From NCBI GenBank assembly GCA_022800315.1, contig JAAWQC010000018.1, positions 1 through 46,709 of the forward strand: a stretch of DNA of 46,709 bases, written 5' to 3'. A program made the position numbers and the translations under genes. The DNA is from Clostridiales bacterium. Lineage in GTDB: Bacteria > Bacillota > Clostridia > Oscillospirales > Acutalibacteraceae. Below the pieces are notes generated by a model. The model was not told the origin of the DNA and did not search any database. It saw only the letters and a list, made by a program, of their open reading frames with translations. Below are positions 33,944 to 42,471 of this stretch, piece by piece. Numbering within the stretch: the stretch's first letter is position 1; each line of letters starts with the position of its first letter.

Positions 33944-34942
33944 ATGAGTGTTTATCAGGCGGCGGCCGGCCGTTACCGCGAGATGACCTATGCCCGCGCG
34001 GGAGATAGCGGGCTGCAGCTCCCGGCCATCTCTCTCGGCTTGTGGCAGAATTTCGGCAGCGTCAATTCCTATGACAATTCCCGAAGGATGATCCTGTATG
34101 CCTTCGACCGGGGGATCACCTATTTTGATCTGGCCAACAATTACGGGCCGGCGCCCGGTTCGGCGGAGGAAGCCATGGGCCGCGTGCTCCGCGACGATCT
34201 GGCTCCCTACCGGGACGAACTGATCATCAGCACCAAAGCGGGCTTCACCATGTGGGACGGGCCTTACGGCGACGGCGGCAGCCGCAAATACCTGACAGCC
34301 TCCCTGGATCAGAGCCTGAAGCGGATGGGCCTCGATTATGTGGATATTTTTTATTCCCACCGTTACGATCCCGATACCCCGCTGGAAGAGACGATGGGGG
34401 CTCTGGCCGACGCGGTCAGAGCGGGTAAAGCGCTGTATGCGGGACTCTCCAACTATCCTGCCGAACAGACCCGCCGGGCGGTGGCCCTGCTGAAGGAGAG
34501 AGGGGTGCGCTGCCTGCTGCATCAGCCGTGCTACAATCTGTTCGACCGCCGTCCGGAAAGGGAAGGGGTCTGGGAGGCGCTGGAGGAGGCACGCATGGGC
34601 GCGGCGGTGTATTCCCCCCTGGCGCAGGGTCTGCTGACCGGCCGGTATCTGGACGGGGTGCCGTCCGATTCCCGCGCCGGGCGGGGCTGGACCCTCCATG
34701 GGTCGGATATCACCCCCGACCGGCTGCGGCAGATCCGCGCCCTGAACGAACTCGCCGCGGTCAGAGGGCAGAGCCTGGCGCAGATGGCGCTGGCATGGGA
34801 TCTCCGTCAGGCGCCGGTGACCACCGTCATCGTCGGTTCCTCCAGCGTGGAACAGCTGGAGGACAACCTCGGCGCGCTTGAGAACCGTACCTTTATGGCG
34901 GAAGAGCTGTCCGTGATCGACCGCATACTGGAAGGCCGATAA
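33944..34942 (+). CDS. Aldo/keto reductase
   Basis: A 332-residue NADP(H)-dependent oxidoreductase with the (beta/alpha)8 fold. The catalytic tetrad is visible as Asp62 and Tyr67 (YFDLANNYGPAPGSAEE), Lys98 (STKAG) and His139 (FYSHRYDPDTPLEETM), and VGSSSVEQLEDNL near the C-terminus binds the cofactor phosphate. The sequence pattern is closest to the YghZ/L-glyceraldehyde-3-phosphate reductase and voltage-channel beta-subunit group, which reduces methylglyoxal and related aldehydes. AAGGTG precedes the ATG. It is a single gene ending in a terminator shared with the hemolysin III-like gene. Confidence 0.93.
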   Translation: MSVYQAAAGRYREMTYARAGDSGLQLPAISLGLWQNFGSVNSYDNSRRMILYAFDRGITYFDLANNYGPAPGSAEEAMGRVLRDDLAPYRDELIISTKAGFTMWDGPYGDGGSRKYLTASLDQSLKRMGLDYVDIFYSHRYDPDTPLEETMGALADAVRAGKALYAGLSNYPAEQTRRAVALLKERGVRCLLHQPCYNLFDRRPEREGVWEALEEARMGAAVYSPLAQGLLTGRYLDGVPSDSRAGRGWTLHGSDITPDRLRQIRALNELAAVRGQSLAQMALAWDLRQAPVTTVIVGSSSVEQLEDNLGALENRTFMAEELSVIDRILEGR

Positions 34943-34974
34943 AAACCGCCCGGCGATTACGCCGGGCGGTTTTT
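34941..34974. terminator. Bidirectional terminator
   Basis: AAAACCGCCCGGCG and its complement pair around ATTA; it overlaps the reductase stop and lies 14 bases past the end of the minus-strand gene. A- and T-runs flank the stem. Confidence 0.9.
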
Positions 34975-34987
34975 GGAGCAGCAGGAG

Positions 34988-35638
34988 TTATATCACATAG
35001 AAAAGGATACAGAAGAAATGAGCAGCGGCTCCGGCCAGGACGAAAAGATGCCACAGCATATGCATATAGGGTACGCCCTTTTTCTTATAGAACAGAATGC
35101 CGCCGGTATAGAAGATGCCGCCCAGGAACAGCAGGAGGATGCCCGGCAGGGCCAGCTTCTGGAACAGCGGGATCATGGCGATGACAATGCACCAGCCGCT
35201 GACGATATAGCCCGCCATGGAAATTTTTTTGAACCGTTCGATGCTGATGGCGTTGAGGATGATACCGGCGGCAGCCACCCCCCAGACCACGCCGAAAACC
35301 GTCCAGCCCATTGCCCCCCGCAGGGTCACCAGCGTAAAGGGGGTATAGGTCCCCGCGATCAGCAGGAAGATGGTGGTGTGGTCGAATACGCGAAAGACCT
35401 TTTTGGCTGTTTCATTGGTCAGGGCGTGATACAGACAGGACATGGTGAACAGCAGGATCATGCCGCCTCCGTAGATAGCCGTGCTGACCACCTTCCAGGG
35501 ATCGCCCAGCGACTGGATCAGGAGGAAAACGGTGGCGACCACCGCCAGCAGGGCCCCGACGCCGTGGGTGACCGCGTTGGCGATCTCCTCGCTGACGGTG
35601 TAGAAGGAACCCTTTCGTACGACGTTGTGTGGAGACAT
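34988..35638 (-). CDS. Hemolysin III/PAQR family membrane protein
   Basis: A 216-residue protein with seven membrane segments. It has the family motifs EEIANAVTHGVGALLA, the metal-binding SCLYHAL and the C-terminal MHMLWHLFVLAGAAAHFFCILFYV, in which His residues match the zinc site of PAQR proteins. Start ATG 35638 is used since GGCGGGA stands about seven bases upstream; the longer frame lacks a ribosome site. The name comes from a Bacillus cereus relative; most bacterial members are not proven hemolysins and may act in membrane-lipid balance. The 312 bases upstream hold an AT-rich promoter-like stretch (35655-35690) and the hairpin at 35885, nothing else. Confidence 0.9.
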   Translation of the reverse strand: MSPHNVVRKGSFYTVSEEIANAVTHGVGALLAVVATVFLLIQSLGDPWKVVSTAIYGGGMILLFTMSCLYHALTNETAKKVFRVFDHTTIFLLIAGTYTPFTLVTLRGAMGWTVFGVVWGVAAAGIILNAISIERFKKISMAGYIVSGWCIVIAMIPLFQKLALPGILLLFLGGIFYTGGILFYKKKGVPYMHMLWHLFVLAGAAAHFFCILFYVI

Positions 35639-35884
35639 AAAAATTCCCGCCTTTCGATGAAGTATATATATTAACGACATAATCTTGTTTTAAAAACCAG
35701 AAGCTGTAACAAAGTATACCACATGATTGGCTGGATGGCAACCGGCGGCGGCCTGGTGAGATGAAAAAATTACCGGGGCCGCGGCGGAGAGATATGTTTA
35801 AATAGACAGATGATTTTGCACAGAGAGTGCGGCTGCATTTTTCACCGGTTATACAGCGGAAAGACTTTTACAGTCGATAAGGGT

Positions 35885-35927
35885 GCCGCCCAGGCAACGG
35901 ATGTGTGAAAACCGTTGCCTGGGCGGC
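35885..35927. other. Perfect 16-bp stem-loop
   Basis: GCCGCCCAGGCAACGG and its exact complement flank an 11-base loop. It lies 24 bases downstream of the minus-strand ClbS-like gene. There is no U-tract on either strand, so it is not a standard intrinsic terminator. Confidence 0.75.
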
Positions 35928-35950
35928 TGATAGAAACAGGCGATTTTTGG

Positions 35951-36499
35951 TTATCCTTCGGCGGCTTCTTTACAAATTTTGCGATGGGCTTTGATCTTTT
36001 TCATCGCCCAATCGTAATGGCTGGAGGTTACGGAAACACAATAGGAACCCAAAGTGGAATTCCCTGTCCAGGAGAAGTGCTTTTTTTCGAACAGCTCGTC
36101 ATTGGAAAAGGATTCGATCCTGTCCATCACTTTCTGATGGCTTTCCAGCAGCAGGTGCTTTGCCTCTTCATAGGAGGTGGTCTGGTGCTTATTCCAGAAC
36201 GCCGTGTTCATCTGGCCGCAGGTTTTCCAGTTGTATGGCGCCGGCAGAAACGGTGCGGCGTTTCCGCTTAAATTGGAGCCGATCCAATTCAGCAGCAGCT
36301 GATGCCATTCGTACAGATGGACCAGCACGTCGCGCAGATTTTTGTCGCGCTCCCAGTGAGCCTCGCTTTTATTGAGGCCGCTGAAATTGAGCGGGGTGTT
36401 TCGCTCGTCCTCCGTCAGGGAATCCATGAGATTCCACAGTTTTTCAAACTGTTCGCCTGCCGATTGTATCAGGTCCGTTTTTGTCGCTGCTCTGCCCAT
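35951..36499 (-). CDS. ClbS/DfsB family four-helix-bundle protein
   Basis: The 182-residue product has the DinB-like four-helix-bundle pattern of the ClbS/DfsB family: KTDLIQSAGEQFEKLWNLMDSLTEDER, then HWERDKNLRDVLVHLYEWHQLLLNWI with the conserved LRDVLVHLYEWH helix, PAPYNWKTCGQMN, and SSHYDWAMKKIKAHRK at the end. ClbS protects E. coli against colibactin; most relatives have unknown roles and may be small hydrolases or transferases. Start ATG 36499 follows AAAGGA by nine bases. Single gene. The DNA is less GC-rich than its neighbours, hinting at a different origin. Confidence 0.85.
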   Translation of the reverse strand: MGRAATKTDLIQSAGEQFEKLWNLMDSLTEDERNTPLNFSGLNKSEAHWERDKNLRDVLVHLYEWHQLLLNWIGSNLSGNAAPFLPAPYNWKTCGQMNTAFWNKHQTTSYEEAKHLLLESHQKVMDRIESFSNDELFEKKHFSWTGNSTLGSYCVSVTSSHYDWAMKKIKAHRKICKEAAEG

Positions 36500-36972
36500 G
36501 AGTAACCGTCCTTTCTGCGGCGGAGATCTGGGGAAAGCCTCCGCCGGCCGCCGTAATATGGTCATCCGGCTTGTGCCGGTGTCTGCCGTTCTCCGATATA
36601 ATCCTAGTATACCGCAAAAAGCTGACAACAGCGTGTCATATTTCTTTCATATGGAAAGACATTTTTTACACGTATCGTATCGGCAGATTGGCGTAACGGA
36701 GGGTTAGCCGGGGGTTTCGTTGTATGTAGGAGGAGAGGCCATACCCCTCCCGCTGGTACAGCCTGACGAATAATACAGCGTATAAATCGCTTCGGCTGAA
36801 CATGGCGTGTTATTCCTGTTCCTCACCGGTTTCTTGACGACGGTTTGCGGGAGGATCATGAACCCTAACCTGCGCATATGTCGAACACCGTATTATTGAT
36901 GCAGGCTGCGGCTGTCATCGCAGATGTACAGCGATCTGCAAGAGGAGCGGGAATAAAAAATGGGAAACCTGT
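36500..36972. other. Long intergenic region, nothing clear
   Basis: About 470 bases between the divergent ClbS-like and SGNH esterase genes. Reading both strands gave only short open frames without good ribosome sites; an AGGAGG-like GTAGGAGGAGAGG (36725-36737) is followed by no usable start and frame. Promoter-like AT pairs near 36594-36617 may serve the minus-strand gene, but no clean -35/-10 pair was found. No RNA family is recognised. Confidence 0.4.
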
Positions 36973-37001
36973 TACGAAGGAACCGGCGAATATGCTATAA
37001 T
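36973..37001 (+). promoter_or_regulatory. Promoter of the esterase-MATE-sirtuin operon
   Basis: TTACGA (36973-36978), 17 bases, and an extended consensus -10 TGCTATAAT (36993-37001). The leader would be about 105 bases long. Confidence 0.7.
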
Positions 37002-37111
37002 GCGTCAAGGAAGAATACCGCAGGGATTCTTCGGCACCGGTTCCCGCCGCGCATCCCGTATCGGAAGGGGAAAGGAACCGGTGAATAATACAAAAACTGA
37101 GGATGGTAGAC

Positions 37112-38218
37112 ATGAGTGCAGAACAGCCGGCGATGACCGAAAAAACCTTTACTGCGGCGGAACTGGAGGGACGTATCCGCTACGACGGACGGGTGACCCG
37201 CCTGGACAGCGGAGTGGGAATTGATTGGACCAATTCCGGATTTGCCCTGCGGGCTCGCTGCCGCGGCGATATCCGTGTCCAATTGTCACTTCCGAAGGAG
37301 AACCAGGCGGGCAACTACAGTTACGTGGTGGGCACGGTGGACGGCGAGACCCTGACCCCCGCCCAGATTATGGAGCGCCGGGTACGGGTGGATGGGCCGG
37401 GAAATTATGTCCTCATCCGCGATCTGCCGGAAGGCGTCCATGAAATCCGACTGATTAAGGTGACCGAGGCCCAGATCGGCCTTGTGGACTTTCACAGCCT
37501 CACCCTTTGCGGCGAGCTGCTGGATCCGCCCATGCCGCCGCAGCTGAAGGTGGAGTTCATCGGGGATTCCATCACCGGCGGGTTACATAATCTGTGCAGG
37601 GACGGGGACGTCATCCCCTTCGCGCAGGAATATGAGGACGGCTATCACGCCTACGACGGATTTGCCTCCCGCCTGCTGCCGGCGGATATCCATGTGGTGT
37701 CCCTGTCCGGCTGGGGCCTGGTGGTGGGCTGGGGTGAGCCGCGGGAGGATTACAGCGTGCCCCGCGTGTACGATTACACCTCCTTTTACCGCCGGGCAGA
37801 GGAGGACGCCAAATGGGATTTCGACAGCTGGACGCCGGATATCGTGGTGATGAATATCGGTACCAACGATTCCTGCTCCACCGACGACGACCCCACACTG
37901 CTGTCCGACGAGACCTTCTGTGAAAAGGCGCAGGAGTTCCTGTGCCATCTGCGGGAGGTTTATCCGTCCGCCCATATCGTGTGGGCCATGGGGGTTATGG
38001 GCTTCGGCGGCAACGGCCGCATGCGCCCGCTGGCGGAGAGTGCGGTGGCCCGCCGCAACCGGGAGGGCGACCGCCGGGTGACCTTTATTCCTCTGCCGGA
38101 GGAACGGGGCGGCGGCGGTACCCATCCCACCGTCATGGGCCATGAGCAGGCGGCGAAGGCGCTGTGCGATGCGCTGCGCCCCCTGCTGGCGCAGAGAACG
38201 CCGGAGGCAAACGGCTGA
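37112..38218 (+). CDS. SGNH/GDSL esterase, CE2-like
   Basis: A 368-residue two-domain esterase without a signal peptide. The N-terminal 130 residues form a beta-rich domain (GIDWTNSGFALRARCRGDIRV...), and the C-terminal part is an SGNH hydrolase with block I FIGDSITGG (Ser153), block III MNIGTNDSCS (Asn of SGNH) and block V THPTVMGHEQ (His338). This order, jelly-roll before SGNH, is that of carbohydrate esterase family 2, which removes acetyl groups from sugars such as xylan fragments. Lack of a signal suggests cytosolic deacetylation of imported oligosaccharides. ATG 37112 is nine bases from GAGG; the in-frame ATG at 37103 is too near. The MATE gene follows directly. Confidence 0.88.
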   Translation: MSAEQPAMTEKTFTAAELEGRIRYDGRVTRLDSGVGIDWTNSGFALRARCRGDIRVQLSLPKENQAGNYSYVVGTVDGETLTPAQIMERRVRVDGPGNYVLIRDLPEGVHEIRLIKVTEAQIGLVDFHSLTLCGELLDPPMPPQLKVEFIGDSITGGLHNLCRDGDVIPFAQEYEDGYHAYDGFASRLLPADIHVVSLSGWGLVVGWGEPREDYSVPRVYDYTSFYRRAEEDAKWDFDSWTPDIVVMNIGTNDSCSTDDDPTLLSDETFCEKAQEFLCHLREVYPSAHIVWAMGVMGFGGNGRMRPLAESAVARRNREGDRRVTFIPLPEERGGGGTHPTVMGHEQAAKALCDALRPLLAQRTPEANG

Positions 38219-38219
38219 T

Positions 38220-39575
38220 ATGAGTCTGATGACCCGGGACCGGGGCTTTTATAAACGTTTTTTTTCGCTGACGGGCATGATTGCCTTTCAGAATATTCTG
38301 GTTTTCAGCGTCAATTTGGCGGACAACATCATGCTGGGGGCGTACGCGGAGACCTCCCTGTCCGGTGTGGCGCTGGTCAACCAGATCCAGTTCCTCCTCC
38401 AGATGCTGGTGATGGGGGTGGGGGAGGCGATTATCGTCCTGTGTTCCCAGTACTGGGGACGGCGGGACACGTCGCCCATCCGCCGGATCACGGCCATCGG
38501 GCTGTGGTTTGGGCTGGCGGCCGCGGCGCTGCTGTTTATCGCCGCCTTCTGCTTTCCCCACACCTGCCTGCGGCTGCTGACCGACGACGAGGCCGTGATC
38601 GCGGAGGGGGTCAACTACCTGCGGATCATCTGTTTCACCTATCCCCTTTTTGCCGTCACCAACGTGCTGCTGTGCTCCCTGCGCAGTGTGGAAACGGTGA
38701 AAATCGGTTTTGTGGTATCCGCCAGCACCCTTCTTATCAACGCCAGCCTCAATTATGTGCTCATATACGGCAACTTCGGCGCGCCGCGGCTGGGGGTGCG
38801 GGGCGCGGCCGTCGCCACCCTGATCGCGCGGGTGGTGGAATGGATCATCATGGTGGTATACGTCACCCGTATTGATCGAAAGATTCGCTTTCGTTTCGGT
38901 GAGATTTTCCATGTCGATCGGGAGCTGTTGCGGGACTATGTGCGCACCGGCATGCCGGTGATACTCTCCAACGCCATGTGGGGGATCGCCCAGGCGGTCC
39001 AGACCTCCATCCTCGGCCATCTGGGGGCGGGGCCCATCGCGGCCAACAGCATCGCGTCGACCATCTTCCAGATCCTGTCGGTCACCGTGTACGGCGCGTC
39101 CAGCGCGTCCTCCATCCTCATCGGCAAGACCATTGGGGAAGGGGCGCTGGACCGGGCGAAGCAATACGCCAAAACCCTGCAGGTGCTCTATCTGATCATC
39201 GGGGCAGGTACCGGCGCGGCCCTGTTCCTGTGCAGGGATTTTATCCTGGGCTTTTACACGATTTCCGCCGAAACGCGGGCGCTGGCGGTGCAGTTTATCG
39301 GAGTGCTGTCGGTGACGGTGGTGGGGACCGCCTATCAGGTGGCGGTGCTCACCGGCATCGTCCGCGGCGGAGGGGATACCCGCTTCGTTTTGTACAACGA
39401 CACCATCTTTATGTGGCTGGTGGTGATCCCCGCCTCCGCGCTGGCGGCTTTCGTGTTCCATTTGCCGCCCCTTGTGGTTTTTATGTGTCTCAAATCGGAT
39501 CAGATACTCAAATGCTTTGTCGCGGTGGTCAAGGTTAATAAGGGCGGCTGGATTCGTCAGCTGACCCATGAGTAA
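38220..39575 (+). CDS. MATE family efflux transporter
   Basis: The second MATE carrier in the window, 451 residues and about twelve membrane segments. It has the N-terminal family pattern MIAFQNILVFSVNLADNIMLGAYAETSLSGVALVNQIQFLLQMLVMGVGEAIIVLCSQYWGRRD and the matching second-half GMPVILSNAMWGIAQAVQTSILGHLGAGPIAANSIASTIFQI. The ATG lies one base past the esterase stop; GGAGG (38203-38207) is rather far upstream (12 bases), so coupling with the preceding gene probably helps initiation. It is not closely similar to the carrier at 7259. Substrate unknown. Confidence 0.92.
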   Translation: MSLMTRDRGFYKRFFSLTGMIAFQNILVFSVNLADNIMLGAYAETSLSGVALVNQIQFLLQMLVMGVGEAIIVLCSQYWGRRDTSPIRRITAIGLWFGLAAAALLFIAAFCFPHTCLRLLTDDEAVIAEGVNYLRIICFTYPLFAVTNVLLCSLRSVETVKIGFVVSASTLLINASLNYVLIYGNFGAPRLGVRGAAVATLIARVVEWIIMVVYVTRIDRKIRFRFGEIFHVDRELLRDYVRTGMPVILSNAMWGIAQAVQTSILGHLGAGPIAANSIASTIFQILSVTVYGASSASSILIGKTIGEGALDRAKQYAKTLQVLYLIIGAGTGAALFLCRDFILGFYTISAETRALAVQFIGVLSVTVVGTAYQVAVLTGIVRGGGDTRFVLYNDTIFMWLVVIPASALAAFVFHLPPLVVFMCLKSDQILKCFVAVVKVNKGGWIRQLTHE

Positions 39576-39592
39576 AGGGGAGGCCCGCCTGT

Positions 39593-40333
39593 ATGGAACA
39601 GCTGGAACAGCTCAAAAGCTGGGTGGAGGACAGCCGCCGCATCGTTTTTTTCGGTGGGGCGGGCGTTTCCACCGAGAGCGGGATTCCCGATTTCCGCAGT
39701 GCCGGCGGTCTTTACAGCGAAGACGGGGACTATCCGCCGGAGACCATCGTCAGTCATGACTTTTTTGAACGGCACACGGCGGAATTCTACCGCTTTTACC
39801 GTGAACGGATGCTGTGGCCCGACGCGGTGCCGAACGCGGCCCACCTTGCCCTCGCCCGCTGGGAGCGGGAGGGGAAGCTGTCGGCGGTGGTCACCCAGAA
39901 TATCGACGGCCTGCATCAGGCGGCGGGCAGCCGGACGGTGTGGGAGCTGCACGGTTCGGTCCACCGCAACCACTGCCTGTCCTGCGGCCGTTCCTTCACT
40001 CTGCGGGAGGTGCTGGAATGCGAAGGTGTCCCCCGCTGTCACGGCGGGGACGCCGGGTGTCCCTGCGGCGGCGTCATCAAGCCGGACGTGGTGCTCTACG
40101 GAGAACCGCTGGAGGAGCGGGTGCTGCGCGGGGCGGCGGATGCCATCGCCTCGGCGGATATGCTCATCGTGGGGGGCACCTCACTGGCGGTCTATCCGGC
40201 GGCGGGACTGACCGATTACTACAGGGGACGGCGGCTGGTGCTGATCAACCGGACCGCCACCCCGCAGGACCGGCGCGCCGACCTGCTGATACGGGGCAGC
40301 CTGGGCGAGATACTGGGCGGCCTGGACAGTTGA
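39593..40333 (+). CDS. NAD-dependent protein deacylase (sirtuin)
   Basis: A 246-residue Sir2 enzyme that removes acyl groups from lysine using NAD+. Visible motifs are the NAD-binding GAGVSTESGIPDFRSAGGLYSE, TQNIDGLHQAAGS, the catalytic His in ELHGSVHRNHC, the zinc cysteines CLSC and CHGGDAGCPCGG, and GGTSLAVYPAAGL and LINRT of the Rossmann fold. The YRFYRERM stretch may mark it as a SirT5-like or class U form. It follows the MATE gene by 17 bases and ends the operon at a terminator. CobB-like control of acetyl-CoA enzymes is possible; no target is nearby. Confidence 0.94.
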   Translation: MEQLEQLKSWVEDSRRIVFFGGAGVSTESGIPDFRSAGGLYSEDGDYPPETIVSHDFFERHTAEFYRFYRERMLWPDAVPNAAHLALARWEREGKLSAVVTQNIDGLHQAAGSRTVWELHGSVHRNHCLSCGRSFTLREVLECEGVPRCHGGDAGCPCGGVIKPDVVLYGEPLEERVLRGAADAIASADMLIVGGTSLAVYPAAGLTDYYRGRRLVLINRTATPQDRRADLLIRGSLGEILGGLDS

Positions 40334-40343
40334 ATATCCCAGC

Positions 40344-40381
40344 AGGAGGCGGTCGCCGTTTGGCGGCAGCCTCCTTTTTTT
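40344..40381 (+). terminator. Terminator of the esterase operon
   Basis: AGGAGGC-GGTCGCC pairs with GGCGGCAGCCTCCT around GTTT, followed by TTTTTT. A possible promoter (TTGAAC, 19-base spacer, TATAGT at 40405) starts in its T-run. Confidence 0.88.
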
Positions 40382-40519
40382 GAACCCGTACTCTTCGGCA
40401 GGCGTATAGTAATAAGGGGACGACCGCGGATAAGACGGTGTTCCTTCCCGTTTTTCCGGTGCTAAATCTCTGCCCCGCGCACTATATTTATAGAGAATAC
40501 AGAGCAAAGGGACGGGTGT

Positions 40520-41407
40520 ATGTATCAGACAATGCGATTGAAATCGGCAGCAGCAAAGCTGCTGGGAGGGATAGCCTTCCTGCTGGCGGCCATCCTGTGC
40601 GTCACAACGGTGGCGGGAAAGCTGACCGCGGCGGCGGAGGAAAAAACCACCGATGGCGTCCGGCTGCCCATCATCATGTACCACGGCCTGCTGAAGGAAC
40701 AGAAGCGGCAGGGAAAATTCGTCATCTCGCCCTCGGATTTTGAGAAGGACCTGAAATATTTGAAGGACAACGGCTATCACACCATCGTGATGCAGGACCT
40801 GCTCGATTATGTGGGGGAGGGAAAACCCCTGCCGGAGAAACCGGTGATGCTGACCTTTGACGATGGGTATTACAACAACTACCTGTACGCCTTCCCCTTG
40901 CTCCAGCTGTATGAGAGCAAGATGGTGCTGTCCCCCATCGGCCGGTACGCGGACGAATACAGCAAAACAAAGGACGAACACGCCAACTACAGCCATGCCA
41001 CCTGGGAGGAACTCAAAGAGATGATTGATTCGGGATGGGTGGAGGTGCAGAATCATTCGTATAACCTCCACCAGAACGACAAACAGCGCAAAGGCTCCCA
41101 GAAGGTGAGCGGCGAAAGCGTCGATCAGTATAAGGCCATGCTGATGAAGGACGTGGAGAAGATGCAGCAGGCGGTGCGGGAGAATACCGGCTGGACCCCG
41201 ACCGCCTTTACCTACCCCTTCGGCGCGGTGAGCAGGGAATCCCTGCCCATCCTCAAAGAAATGGGTTTTCAGGCGACTCTGATCTGCGAGAGCAAAGTCA
41301 ACGTCATTACCAGCGACCCCGAATGCCTGTACGGCCTGGGGCGCTATCTGCGCCCGGCCGGCGTCAGCACCGAGAGTTTCTTCCAAAAGGTGCTGAGAAC
41401 CGTTTGA
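40520..41407 (+). CDS. Polysaccharide deacetylase
   Basis: A 295-residue NodB-type carbohydrate esterase 4 protein, which removes N-acetyl groups from cell-wall glycans. The N-terminus has a hydrophobic anchor (about 12-33) that may be a signal peptide or stay uncleaved. The metal site is LTFDDGYYNN (catalytic Asp114, metal Asp115) and the NHSYNLH histidines (179 and 184, one residue wider than HxxxH). TYPFGAVS matches motif 3 (RxPY-like). An amidase gene follows 28 bases on, suggesting joint work on peptidoglycan. The start codon context (GGGACGGGTGT) gives only a weak ribosome site. Confidence 0.9.
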   Translation: MYQTMRLKSAAAKLLGGIAFLLAAILCVTTVAGKLTAAAEEKTTDGVRLPIIMYHGLLKEQKRQGKFVISPSDFEKDLKYLKDNGYHTIVMQDLLDYVGEGKPLPEKPVMLTFDDGYYNNYLYAFPLLQLYESKMVLSPIGRYADEYSKTKDEHANYSHATWEELKEMIDSGWVEVQNHSYNLHQNDKQRKGSQKVSGESVDQYKAMLMKDVEKMQQAVRENTGWTPTAFTYPFGAVSRESLPILKEMGFQATLICESKVNVITSDPECLYGLGRYLRPAGVSTESFFQKVLRTV

Positions 41408-41435
41408 ACCACATTGAATCAGAAGGAGGAGACCC

Positions 41436-42266
41436 ATGCCCCGTATTTATTTGAGTCCGTCGCTTCAGGAATTCAACCAGTACACCGGCGGCGGCAACGA
41501 GGAACTGTATATGAATCTGGTGGCCGACGCCATGGAGCCCTATCTGCGGGCCAGCGGCATCGACTTCACCCGTAACGACCCCGGCATGACCCTGTCCCAG
41601 GTCATCGCCCAGTCCAACGCGGGCAATTACGACCTGCACCTGGCCATCCACTCCAACGCGGCGGCGGGGGAACTGGCCGGACAGATGCAGGGGGCGGATA
41701 TTTACTACAGCCCCGTCAGCGTCAACGGCCGCCGGGCAGCGGAGATTTTCGCCGCCAATTACCAGAATCTCTACCCCGATCCCGAGATGGTCAACATCCG
41801 CTCCACCACCTCTCTGGCGGAGGTCAACCGCACCCGCGCGCCGGCCATCCTGATCGAAACGGCCTATCACGACAACCCGGAGGACGCCCAGTGGATTCGG
41901 GACAACGTGGAAAACATCGGGCGTAACCTCGCCCAGTCCACGGCGCAGTTCCTGGGGGTCCCCTTCGTGACGCCCACAGGCGCTCCGCAGGCTGCAGCAG
42001 CCGTCTCCGCCGAGCCGATAACCATTCCCGTCATGACCCCGTCCCCCTCGAAAAACGGCCCCGTATCGGACGAACGTGTGCGCTGCGGACGGGGCAGCCT
42101 GTGTCTGATGGAGGAGCCCCACCCGCTGGCCACCGTGCTGGGGACCCTCCCCGACGGCGCCAAGGTGGAGGTGCTGGGCCGCGAAGGCGGCTGGGCGGCC
42201 ATCCGTTATGGCGGCCGGGTCGGCTATGTGGCCGACAAATACCTGCGCAAGGAACCGATGGATTAA
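41436..42266 (+). CDS. N-acetylmuramoyl-L-alanine amidase-like protein with SH3 domain
   Basis: A 276-residue protein whose first 175 residues read as an amidase_3 domain: GNEE (Glu22/23), DLHLAIHSNA (His72, zinc ligand) and APAILIETAYHDN (catalytic Glu141). Residues about 208-273 form an SH3b domain (DGAKVEVLGREGGWAAIRYGGRVGYVADKYL). It lacks the usual DPGHGG motif with the first zinc His, with LSPSLQEFNQYTGGGNEE in its place, and has no signal peptide. Hence secretion and zinc coordination are both unclear. AAGGAGGAG precedes the ATG. It is cotranscribed with the deacetylase; a terminator follows. Confidence 0.82.
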   Translation: MPRIYLSPSLQEFNQYTGGGNEELYMNLVADAMEPYLRASGIDFTRNDPGMTLSQVIAQSNAGNYDLHLAIHSNAAAGELAGQMQGADIYYSPVSVNGRRAAEIFAANYQNLYPDPEMVNIRSTTSLAEVNRTRAPAILIETAYHDNPEDAQWIRDNVENIGRNLAQSTAQFLGVPFVTPTGAPQAAAAVSAEPITIPVMTPSPSKNGPVSDERVRCGRGSLCLMEEPHPLATVLGTLPDGAKVEVLGREGGWAAIRYGGRVGYVADKYLRKEPMD

Positions 42267-42270
42267 TCAT

Positions 42271-42304
42271 AAAAGGAGCGCCGCAATCGCGGCGCTCCTT
42301 TTTG
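42271..42304 (+). terminator. Intrinsic terminator
   Basis: AAAAGGAGCGCCGC pairs with GCGGCGCTCCTTTT around AATC, followed by T. It closes the deacetylase-amidase pair. Confidence 0.9.
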
Positions 42305-42374
42305 TCAGCGGCGAAGGTCAAACGAGGCTACCCGCCGGTTAAGCATCGGAAACGGCCGGTCGCGTTCCCTCCCC

Positions 42375-42403
42375 TTGCCAGCGGCGGAGGCGCGGTCTAT
42401 AAT
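42375..42403 (+). promoter_or_regulatory. Promoter of the LytTR-DUF3021 operon
   Basis: TTGCCA (42375-42380), 17 bases, TATAAT (42398-42403). CCTTGCC (42373-42379) and GGCAAGG (42414-42420) flank the promoter as inverted copies and could be a binding site for the LytTR protein. Confidence 0.75.
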
Positions 42404-42471
42404 CGGGATTGCCGGCAAGGGAACAACCACTTAATAAAACTGCTGCGGCTGACGAAGAGGGGAGGGGTCCT

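Noticed and set aside
40405-40410. TATAGT as a deacetylase promoter
   Set aside because: The only -35 (TTGAAC) is 19 bases away and overlaps the terminator T-run; too weak to list separately.
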